From Gammaproteobacteria bacterium (GTDB lineage Bacteria > Pseudomonadota > Gammaproteobacteria > Pseudomonadales > GM7GCV1): a DNA stretch of 6,401 nucleotides. Positions 1-5,366 of the stretch are shown here, one piece after another. Under the pieces are notes generated by a model. It had not been told where the DNA came from and did not search any database. It saw only the letters and a list, made by a program, of their open reading frames with translations. Numbering within the stretch: the first letter of the stretch is position 1; each line of letters begins with the position of its first letter. The DNA lies in assembly GCA_030830945.1 (NCBI GenBank), contig JAURLY010000178.1, positions 1-6,401 of the forward strand, in the 5' to 3' direction. Position numbers and translations under genes: made by a program.

Positions 1-229
1 AATGTAGCCGCAATGCATAGTTTCCGGCTTTTTCAATCTTCACGACACGCACATGCTGTTTGCCAATAGGTAGTGTGCCGCCCTCTTTACCATGTCCCTG
101 AACTTCTGCGCTGGGTGAATTAACGCGCAAGTATTCGGCTTCAAGTCTAGCTGGCGCACTGTCCGAATATTCCAGAACCAGCAATTTACCCTGGTCACGC
201 AGCAATACTCTTTGGGGGACATCTTTCAT
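1..229 (-). CDS. DUF971 (GBBH-like N-terminal domain) protein, 5' part
   Basis: The first 76 codons are present; the 3' end lies beyond base 1. The translation starts MKDVPQRVLL and contains the stretch EYLRVNSPSAEVQGHG at residues 32-47, followed by a GNYALRLH segment. These match the small stand-alone DUF971 proteins (gamma-butyrobetaine hydroxylase-like N-terminal domain) that follow hslU in pseudomonads. The family is usually about 100-130 residues in bacteria, so roughly a third may be missing. The ATG lies 7 bases after the hslU stop. No convincing Shine-Dalgarno sequence precedes it, so translation is probably coupled to hslU; transcription is likely shared with hslVU. The biochemical role in bacteria is not established. 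The same domain forms the N-terminus of gamma-butyrobetaine hydroxylase, where it binds zinc, and is fused to Mrp/ApbC-type iron-sulfur proteins in plants. There is no sign of a hydroxylase domain here. Confidence 0.88.
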   Translation of the reverse strand, partial: MKDVPQRVLLRDQGKLLVLEYSDSAPARLEAEYLRVNSPSAEVQGHGKEGGTLPIGKQHVRVVKIEKAGNYALRLH

Positions 230-236
230 AATTGGC

Positions 237-1556
237 TCATAGAATGAAGCGGGAGAGATCTTCGTCAGTCGCCAGGGCGGCCAGCTTGTCATTTACATAC
301 TGTGCATCAATAGAAATTGTTTGACCTTCCATATCTGGTGCTTCGAAAGATAAGTCTTCGAGCAGTCGTTCCATCAAGGTGTGTAGACGACGCGCGCCGA
401 TATTTTCGGTAGATTCATTCACCTCAAAAGCCAATTCAGAAATTCGACTAATGCCATCCTGCTGGAATTCTATATTAATCCCTTCCGTTTTAAGTAAGGC
501 ACCATACTGAACACATAGAGAGGCGTCCGGTTCAGACAGGATTCGTTGAAAGTCGTTAGAGGTAAGTGCTTTAAGTTCTACCCGAATAGGTAATCGTCCC
601 TGTAGTTCCGGGATTAAGTCCGAGGGTTTGGATAGGTGAAACGCGCCGGAAGCAATAAACAGGATATGATCAGTCTTAACCATGCCGAATTTGGTGGAAA
701 CAGTTGAGCCTTCGATAAGCGGCAGCAAGTCTCTTTGGACACCTTCTCGCGAAATATCTGTTCCGCCGCCCTCACCTCTTTTGGCGACTTTGTCTATTTC
801 ATCAATAAAGACAATCCCGGTTTGCTCGACAAGATCAATGGCCCGGACTTTGATGTCTTCTTCGTCTATCAGGCGCGCCGCTTCCTCATCGCGTAACTGT
901 TTGAGTGCTTTGCCAACCTTGATTTTGCGATGATGTGTGCGGTTTTTGCCCATGTTGGAAAACATGTCCTGCAGTTGCCCTGCCATATCTTCCATTCCCG
1001 GAGGAGTCATGATTTCCATGCCGACTTTGGGCGCCTGGAGTTCAATTTCGATTTCCTTGTCGTCAAGCTCGCCCTCACGCAGTTTTTTGCGGAAAACCTG
1101 ACGAGTATTGTTGTCTTTATCCGTTTCTTCACCGCCTCTGGCACTTGGCAGCAGGGCATCAAGAATGCGCTCTTCGGCGGCATCCTCAGCCTGGTTGGAG
1201 ACACGTTTCATTTGCTCTTCACGCAGCATTTTGATGGCGACATCCACCAGGTCACGAATGATCGACTCAACGTCCTTGCCAACATAACCGACTTCGGTAA
1301 ATTTGGTCGCTTCAACCTTTATGAACGGGGCTTTGGCCAATTTGGCTAGTCGGCGGGCTATCTCGGTTTTGCCCACGCCAGTTGGGCCAATCATTAGAAT
1401 ATTTTTGGGGTGAACCTCGGCGCGGAGCTCGCTGTCCAGCTGCATTCTGCGCCAGCGGTTTCGCAAAGCAATAGCAACGGCTTTCTTGGCTTCATCTTGG
1501 CCAATAATGTGGCGACCGAGTTCATGAACGATCTCGCGGGGAGTCATTTGTGACAT
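237..1556 (-). CDS. hslU: HslU, ATPase/unfoldase subunit of the HslVU protease
   Basis: AAA+ (Clp/Hsp100) unfoldase that forms a hexameric ring, recognises and unfolds cytoplasmic substrates by ATP hydrolysis and threads them into the HslV peptidase. The 439 residues compare with 443 in E. coli and align end to end. Visible motifs: Walker A GPTGVGKT at 57-64, the pore loop GYVG at 90-93, the intermediate (I) domain at roughly 110-240, Walker B IVFIDE at 248-253, sensor 1 region SGAFH at 303-307, QGRLPIR with the probable arginine finger at 319-325, and sensor 2 GARR at 387-390. The C-terminus EDLSRFIL is the canonical tail that docks into HslV and activates it. The start ATG has AGGGA six bases upstream (1567-1563), and the N-terminus MSQMTPREIV matches E. 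coli MSEMTPREIV. It follows hslV by 27 bases in the same transcription unit. All key residues are intact. Confidence 0.98.
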   Translation of the reverse strand: MSQMTPREIVHELGRHIIGQDEAKKAVAIALRNRWRRMQLDSELRAEVHPKNILMIGPTGVGKTEIARRLAKLAKAPFIKVEATKFTEVGYVGKDVESIIRDLVDVAIKMLREEQMKRVSNQAEDAAEERILDALLPSARGGEETDKDNNTRQVFRKKLREGELDDKEIEIELQAPKVGMEIMTPPGMEDMAGQLQDMFSNMGKNRTHHRKIKVGKALKQLRDEEAARLIDEEDIKVRAIDLVEQTGIVFIDEIDKVAKRGEGGGTDISREGVQRDLLPLIEGSTVSTKFGMVKTDHILFIASGAFHLSKPSDLIPELQGRLPIRVELKALTSNDFQRILSEPDASLCVQYGALLKTEGINIEFQQDGISRISELAFEVNESTENIGARRLHTLMERLLEDLSFEAPDMEGQTISIDAQYVNDKLAALATDEDLSRFIL

Positions 1557-1583
1557 CTCTATTCCCTAACTTCAGTGTGTGAG

Positions 1584-2117
1584 CTACAGCTCTTCAATGG
1601 TTCGGTTGTGATTGGTGTAAATGCAGATATCCGCCGCGATCTCCAGCGACCTTTCGACAATGTCCCTGGCATCCATTTCGGTATTGTCCAGCAGAGCTCG
1701 GGCAGCAGACTGGGCGTAGGGGCCACCAGAGCCTATGGCGATTAGGTCGTCTTCAGGCTGGATGACATCCCCGTTGCCAGTAATGATCAGTGAGGTTTCC
1801 GCGTCAGCAACAGCTAATAGGGCTTCCAGTCGACGTAACATACGGTCAGTTCGCCAATCCTTGGCCAGCTCAACGGCGGCTCGGGTAAGTTGGCCCTGAT
1901 GTTGCTCAAGCTTGCTTTCAAAGCGCTCGAAAAGGGTAAAGGCGTCGGCAGTACCGCCAGCAAATCCGGCAATAACCTGGTCTTTATAAAGGCGGCGCAC
2001 CTTGCGGGCGTTGCCTTTCATGACCGTATTCCCGAGGCTAACCTGACCGTCCCCGCCAATAGCAACCTTGCCATTGCGGCGAACTGAACAGATGGTGGTT
2101 CCTCTGTATTGCTCCAA
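1584..2117 (-). CDS. hslV: HslV, threonine peptidase subunit of the HslVU protease
   Basis: Proteasome beta-like N-terminal nucleophile peptidase that forms a double hexameric ring in the cytoplasm and is activated by HslU. The 177 residues start with MEQYRG, a six-residue propeptide; autocleavage would expose Thr7 of TTICSVRR as the catalytic nucleophile. E. coli HslV needs only Met removal to expose the same TTI sequence; beta- and some gammaproteobacterial homologues carry an MEQY-type propeptide like this one. In mature numbering, Asp17 (residue 23), Lys33 (residue 39) and Ser124 (residue 130, in GSGG) are all present, so it should be active. The start codon is TTG (2117-2115): no ATG or GTG lies between it and the in-frame TAG at 2141-2139, and GAGGG sits six bases upstream. 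The tail NRTIEEL is typical of the family. It is the first gene of the hslVU cluster, preceded by a heat-shock-type promoter. Confidence 0.97.
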   Translation of the reverse strand: MEQYRGTTICSVRRNGKVAIGGDGQVSLGNTVMKGNARKVRRLYKDQVIAGFAGGTADAFTLFERFESKLEQHQGQLTRAAVELAKDWRTDRMLRRLEALLAVADAETSLIITGNGDVIQPEDDLIAIGSGGPYAQSAARALLDNTEMDARDIVERSLEIAADICIYTNHNRTIEEL

Positions 2118-2123
2118 AATATA

Positions 2124-2128
2124 CCCTC
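2124..2128 (-). promoter_or_regulatory. Ribosome binding site deciding the TTG start of hslV
   Basis: The minus strand reads GAGGG, then TATATT, then TTG. The six-base spacer is good for a Shine-Dalgarno sequence, and no other start codon lies within reach, so this site supports initiation at the TTG at 2117-2115. Confidence 0.75.
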
Positions 2129-2157
2129 TTGTGGTTTGCTAGTTCTGGTTAAACTGA

Positions 2158-2184
2158 ATTTGGGGCAGAGAAGGGTTTTTCAAG
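2158..2184 (-). promoter_or_regulatory. Probable sigma-32 (RpoH) heat-shock promoter of hslVU
   Basis: On the minus strand, CTTGAA (2184-2179) is followed after 13 bases by CCCCAAAT (2165-2158). The E. coli RpoH consensus is CTTGAA, a spacer of about 13-15 bases, then CCCCATnT. The -35 box is a perfect match; the -10 box keeps the CCCC core and differs at one consensus base (A for T at the sixth position). Transcription would start near 2151, leaving a leader of about 33 bases before the hslV TTG. hslVU is a known heat-shock operon in E. coli, so both the position and the type of promoter fit. The promoter is read from sequence only. Confidence 0.72.
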
Positions 2185-2198
2185 AAAACTTCTTGAAA
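2178..2198. repeat. Perfect 9-bp inverted repeat overlapping the hslVU -35 box
   Basis: The arms TTTCAAGAA (2178-2186) and TTCTTGAAA (2190-2198) are exact reverse complements separated by three bases. The repeat begins three bases after the stop codon of the SPOR gene. The arm at 2178-2186, the promoter-proximal one on the minus strand, contains the CTTGAA -35 element. The stem is A/T-rich and no U-tract follows on either strand, so it is a poor intrinsic terminator. It could be an operator, a transcript 3'-end stabilising hairpin, or chance symmetry around the CTTGAA box. Confidence 0.6.
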
Positions 2199-2201
2199 GA
2201 G

Positions 2202-2714
2202 TCAGGATTTTTCCTTGGTCAAGAGCAGGCTTTCTATTCCGTTCTCGAGCAGTGATGTACGTGCACTGGACATGGCCGAGTGATTCTCGAAAGGCCCAAC
2301 AATCACCCTGTGCCAAACTTCGCCATTATGATTGAATTTGCTCACTTCGGCGTTGAGGTTTAACAAAATCAGCTGCGCCCGCAGGCTATCAGCATCTTCC
2401 GCCCTGCGAAATGACCCGGCCTGGAGAAGATAGATAAGGTCGGGAGAATCCAAGACCAGTTCGTCATCAGGAACCATGACTTCTATTTCGCGAAGGCGAG
2501 TATAAAAATCAATTACGGGCTCTCTGGCCTGGTCTATTGATGGGAGATTATTAGCGGCATCCGGCAAGTTTCGGGCGATTTCCTCAGGGTTGTCACCCAG
2601 AGACAAGAGAACCTGTACTCCCAAACAGAGAAGAACACCAAAAATAGTACCTATAAAAAATGGACGTGAGCCGCTGGAAGCGGGCTGTTCCTTTGTGCGT
2701 GAAGCGTTTTGCAT
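2202..2714 (-). CDS. SPOR-domain inner-membrane protein, FtsN-like
   Basis: The 170 residues form a short basic cytoplasmic N-terminus (1-18), one transmembrane segment at about 19-39 (FFIGTIFGVLLCLGVQVLLSL), a periplasmic linker, and a C-terminal SPOR domain at about 92-167 with YLLQAGSFR and WHRVIVGPF. SPOR domains bind peptidoglycan strands lacking stem peptides at the division septum. The DFYTRL segment at 69-74 followed by EVMVPD resembles the DFYTLLP-type motif of the SPOR proteins found before hslV in pseudomonads. The gene occupies the same slot as ftsN in E. coli (before hslV) but the protein is about half the length of E. coli FtsN (319 residues), mostly because the linker is short. 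A role in septal wall synthesis is likely; calling it FtsN itself would be inference. It lies 43 bases after priA on the same strand, and its own Shine-Dalgarno sequence is weak, so co-transcription with priA is plausible. Confidence 0.9.
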   Translation of the reverse strand: MQNASRTKEQPASSGSRPFFIGTIFGVLLCLGVQVLLSLGDNPEEIARNLPDAANNLPSIDQAREPVIDFYTRLREIEVMVPDDELVLDSPDLIYLLQAGSFRRAEDADSLRAQLILLNLNAEVSKFNHNGEVWHRVIVGPFENHSAMSSARTSLLENGIESLLLTKEKS

Positions 2715-2757
2715 GGAATTCTTAAGATGTCTGGTAGGTTAAACGATAACGCGAATT

Positions 2758-4968
2758 CTAATCCATTGTGAGTGGATCTATGTCAATTGCCCAGCGGATT
2801 TTACTAAAGCCCTTTAGTTGAGCGATTTGGTCTTCAAGTTTTGCTATTACTGCATGAAGTTCGCTGCGATTTTTGGCGAAAAACCGGATCTGGTATCGGT
2901 ACCTTCCTGCTTTGCGCTCTATGATCGATGGCATCGGACCTATATGTTGTACGACTGAGTTTTTTAGGCTTTGTTCTAGCGTAGACATAAATTGGTTTAC
3001 TGCCCTCAAGTCTATGCTGTTGGCATGTAAAGCAGCGGAATAACCAGCGGGTGGCAAGTTATATTGCTTGCGAGTTGCCAGAAGCTTTTGGGAGATTTTT
3101 TCATAGTTCTCGCTGCAAAGCTGTTCCAGCAAAGGGTGATCAGGTTGGGAGGTTTCCACCAGAATCTTGCCGGCACGCTCGCCCCGCCCAGATCTGCCGG
3201 CTACCTGGGTTAGGGTCTGGCTAAGATGCTCAATTGCTCGAAAATCATGACTGAATAATGCGGAGTCGGTGCCCAGTGCCACTACCAGGGATATTCCCGG
3301 AAGATGATGACCTTTGGTGATCATTTGCGTGCCTATCAAAAGTGCCGGGGTACCGGATTTGAGCTGATCGAGCTTTTCAGTAAGGGCATTTTTCCGTTGG
3401 GTGCTGTCGCGGTCGATTCGCAAGCAGGGAACCTGTGGGAAACTATCACCCAAAAATAGTTCCAGCTGTTGTGTTCCTACGCCTCGTGTTTCAAGCCTTT
3501 CCGAGCCACAGCAAGGACAACTTTTGGGGACAGTTAACCGTCCGTCGCAGCGATGACAAACCAATGCGATGGGCTGCTGGTGAATGCACATTTGGCTATC
3601 ACATGCCTGGCACATGGCTGACCACGCACAGTTTGTACAAGCCAGTTTGGGAGCGTAGCCTCGCCGATTGAGGAAAATGAGAACCTGCCCCCCCTGGGAT
3701 AACTCATTACCAATATGTCGTAAAACCTGACTGGAAACGGGCGCGGCTGAATGGGGGCTGGTCTGTACCAGCTGCCAGCTAGGCATACTTTTATTGGCAA
3801 CCCGTTCATTCAGTTTTAACAATTGATATTGGCCCCGCTCGCTGTTGTAAAGTGATTCCAGGGAGGGTGTTGCGGAACCCAGGATAAGTTTGGCACCTGT
3901 ATTTTTGGCGCGAATCAATGCCAGATCACGAGCGTTATAGCGAACTCCCTCGAACTGTTTGTAAGATAAATCCTGCTCCTCATCGATAACAATTAAACCC
4001 AGTTTGCTAAATGGAAGGAACACGGAAGAGCGGGTTCCAACGACAACAATAGATCGGTTGCCCGCACTTTGGTTCCAACATGAAACTTTGCCAGATTCAC
4101 TGGTTGCGGAGTGATATCCCAGCACCGGTATGTTAAATCGAGCATTCAGTCGCTCCAGCATTTGGGCAATCAGCCCTATTTCAGGTACCAGAAACAAGAT
4201 TTGCTTTCCTTCTTCAAGAACCTGTTGGGCTGCTTGTAAATAGACTTCAGTTTTGCCGCTTCCGGTCACTCCCTGCAGAAGAAAGGGGCCGTCGTGGCTT
4301 TGAATAGAGTTCAGTGCGCGGGATTGCTCTGGGCCTGGAGTAAGAGCGGTCTGGGCCATGAGTTCGTTTGATAAAGGCACCTCTGTAAGGGCCCTGACTA
4401 ATCCCTTGTCGCGGAGAGCCTTAAGCAGGTGTCGACCAAAACCTGCAGCCAGTATGTCTTGGGTAGTCGATACGACCTCTCGATTTGTCATCCAATCCAG
4501 AAGTTGTTGTTGTTTAGGGGTGCTTTTAATTTGGTGGTCGATATTTTCGCAAGCTTCCCAGGATGTGTTCGTTTGGGTTTTGGCAGGTTTTCCGTCCAGT
4601 AAGCTTTTTGGCAAAGCAGTTGAGAGCACTTGTCCCAAGGGAGCGTGGTAGTAGCGGGCGGTCCAAAAAATCAGTTCGAGAAGCTCTGCCGGGAGCTTGC
4701 AGGTGTCGCTAATCCGACCCTGAACGTCCTTGAGCTTAAATTCTCTCGAGTCTGTTCCTTCGCCAATGATGATTCCGGTAATGACTTGCTTGCCCAAGGG
4801 GACACGAACGAGTTCGCCAGGCACCAGCGCCTGGCCTGTTTTGTTTAAGTAAGAAAGACTTTTGCCAAACTTGGTAGCGACAAGTACATCAACAATCTGT
4901 ACGCCCACGCCAGAGCCTGGATCGGTAGGCGAAATGGGGTGTTTATTGACTGTTTCTGAAGACTGCAT
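2758..4968 (-). CDS. priA: PriA, primosomal replication-restart helicase (N')
   Basis: Superfamily 2 3'-5' helicase that recognises stalled forks and D-loops and directs PriB/DnaT-dependent reloading of DnaB. The 736 residues compare with 732 in E. coli. In order: DNA-binding N-terminal domain (about 24-120), Walker A GVTGSGKT at 233-240, motif II DEEQ at 329-332, motif III GSATP at 364-368, eight zinc-binding cysteines (444, 447, 453, 456, 471, 474, 484, 487), motif V region GTQMITKGHH at 546-555, motif VI QVAGRSGR at 588-595, and the C-terminal WAIDIDP matching E. coli WVLDVDP. Oddities: motif II has Gln332 where E. coli has His; Gly566 replaces the first Asp of the E. coli DVDGALFS segment; and about 22 polar N-terminal residues precede the point where E. 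coli PriA begins. The ATG at 4968 has only a weak GGA upstream; an in-frame GTG at 4908 is an alternative start. rpmE diverges from it, as in E. coli. Confidence 0.97.
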   Translation of the reverse strand: MQSSETVNKHPISPTDPGSGVGVQIVDVLVATKFGKSLSYLNKTGQALVPGELVRVPLGKQVITGIIIGEGTDSREFKLKDVQGRISDTCKLPAELLELIFWTARYYHAPLGQVLSTALPKSLLDGKPAKTQTNTSWEACENIDHQIKSTPKQQQLLDWMTNREVVSTTQDILAAGFGRHLLKALRDKGLVRALTEVPLSNELMAQTALTPGPEQSRALNSIQSHDGPFLLQGVTGSGKTEVYLQAAQQVLEEGKQILFLVPEIGLIAQMLERLNARFNIPVLGYHSATSESGKVSCWNQSAGNRSIVVVGTRSSVFLPFSKLGLIVIDEEQDLSYKQFEGVRYNARDLALIRAKNTGAKLILGSATPSLESLYNSERGQYQLLKLNERVANKSMPSWQLVQTSPHSAAPVSSQVLRHIGNELSQGGQVLIFLNRRGYAPKLACTNCAWSAMCQACDSQMCIHQQPIALVCHRCDGRLTVPKSCPCCGSERLETRGVGTQQLELFLGDSFPQVPCLRIDRDSTQRKNALTEKLDQLKSGTPALLIGTQMITKGHHLPGISLVVALGTDSALFSHDFRAIEHLSQTLTQVAGRSGRGERAGKILVETSQPDHPLLEQLCSENYEKISQKLLATRKQYNLPPAGYSAALHANSIDLRAVNQFMSTLEQSLKNSVVQHIGPMPSIIERKAGRYRYQIRFFAKNRSELHAVIAKLEDQIAQLKGFSKIRWAIDIDPLTMD

Positions 4969-5092
4969 GATTGCTTGCTATCCGGGCGAATTCTGGTAAC
5001 ATCCGCGCCTCTTTTTTGCCCTACCGTGCCGTGTTCAGCAAGTATAAAGCGACTGAATGGCGGCACGACAACATAATGGCGAGGCTATAGAC
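4969..5092. promoter_or_regulatory. priA/rpmE divergent intergenic region with candidate -10 boxes
   Basis: This 124-base gap must hold the promoters of both divergent genes. TATAAA at 5043-5048 on the plus strand is a candidate -10 box for rpmE, giving a leader of about 38 bases, but no good -35 hexamer lies 16-18 bases upstream. On the minus strand TATACT at 5046-5041 overlaps it and could be the -10 box of priA, with a weak TTGTCG at 5071-5066 after a long 19-base spacer. A 7-bp inverted repeat (CGTGCCG at 5025-5031, CGGCACG at 5061-5067) brackets these boxes. The exact promoters cannot be settled by eye. Confidence 0.3.
5081..5084 (+). promoter_or_regulatory. Ribosome binding site fixing the rpmE start
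   Basis: GAGG lies eight bases before the ATG at 5093. It selects this start over the upstream in-frame ATG at 5057, which has no such site and would add 12 residues not found in bL31 proteins. Confidence 0.8.
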
Positions 5093-5314
5093 ATGCAAGC
5101 AGAGATCCATCCTAAGTATCAGGAACTTACCGCTACCTGCAGTTGCGGTAATGTTATCAAGACTAAATCCACCCGCGGTGGCGATATTCACGTAGACGTG
5201 TGTTCCAGTTGTCACCCGTTTTACACCGGCAAACAAAAAGTTGTTGATTCCGGTGGTCGTATTGATCGCTTTAAGAAGCGCTTTGGTAATCGTGGCGGCG
5301 CTAAAGAAGCTTAA
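5093..5314 (+). CDS. rpmE: Ribosomal protein bL31 (L31), zinc-binding form
   Basis: Protein of the large ribosomal subunit that helps form a bridge between the 50S and 30S subunits. The 73 residues begin MQAEIHPKY, matching E. coli MKKDIHPKY (70 residues). The four zinc ligands of the C+ form are present: Cys16 and Cys18 in CSCG, Cys37 and Cys40 in CSSCHPF. TGKQKVVDSGGRIDRFKKRF is the conserved C-terminal half. It is therefore the zinc-containing paralogue, not the cysteine-free form (RpmE2/YkgM) made under zinc starvation. The start is chosen from the ribosome binding site at 5081-5084 and the family N-terminus; the in-frame ATG at 5057 is rejected. The gene is divergent from priA, as in E. 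coli, and ends at a strong terminator 22 bases downstream. It appears to be monocistronic. Confidence 0.97.
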   Translation: MQAEIHPKYQELTATCSCGNVIKTKSTRGGDIHVDVCSSCHPFYTGKQKVVDSGGRIDRFKKRFGNRGGAKEA

Positions 5315-5335
5315 ATTAAAAGCTTCCAAGAATTT

Positions 5336-5364
5336 AAAAAGGCTCCCCCGGGAGCTTTTTTTTT
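5336..5364. terminator. Bidirectional intrinsic terminator between rpmE and ponA
   Basis: A G/C-rich hairpin (GGCTCC at 5341-5346 pairing with GGAGCT at 5351-5356, with one G-U pair and a four-base loop) is followed by a run of nine T at 5356-5364 on the plus strand. The AAAAA at 5336-5340 supplies a shorter U-tract for minus-strand transcripts. It ends rpmE, and the ponA stop codon (5369-5367) lies two bases beyond the T-run, so the same hairpin probably ends ponA transcripts too. Confidence 0.9.
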
Positions 5365-5366
5365 AA

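Noticed and set aside
40..222. Minus-strand 60-residue open frame at the left edge
   Set aside because: The frame beginning at 229 encodes a clear DUF971 protein; the 60-residue frame overlaps it out of frame and resembles nothing known.
682..1349. Plus-strand open frames (682-933 and 930-1349) inside hslU
   Set aside because: They lie antisense to a fully conserved hslU, show no recognisable domain, and are explained by its codon usage.
2178..2198. Inverted repeat as an intrinsic terminator for the SPOR gene
   Set aside because: The stem is A/T-rich and is followed by AAACCC on the minus strand rather than a T-run, so termination should be poor.
3435..3809. Overlapping open frames on both strands within the priA zinc-domain region
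   Set aside because: They are shadows of priA, whose eight zinc cysteines and flanking motifs are intact in its own frame.
5072..5077. CATAAT as the rpmE -10 box
   Set aside because: Transcription would begin inside or beyond the Shine-Dalgarno sequence at 5081-5084, leaving no usable leader.
5057..5092. In-frame ATG at 5057 as the rpmE start (85-residue protein)
   Set aside because: The extra 12 residues are absent from bL31 proteins, and the ribosome binding site and the IHPKY N-terminus point to the ATG at 5093.
5021..5329. Minus-strand 102-residue open frame covering rpmE
   Set aside because: It is the antisense shadow of a conserved ribosomal protein gene and lacks a ribosome binding site.
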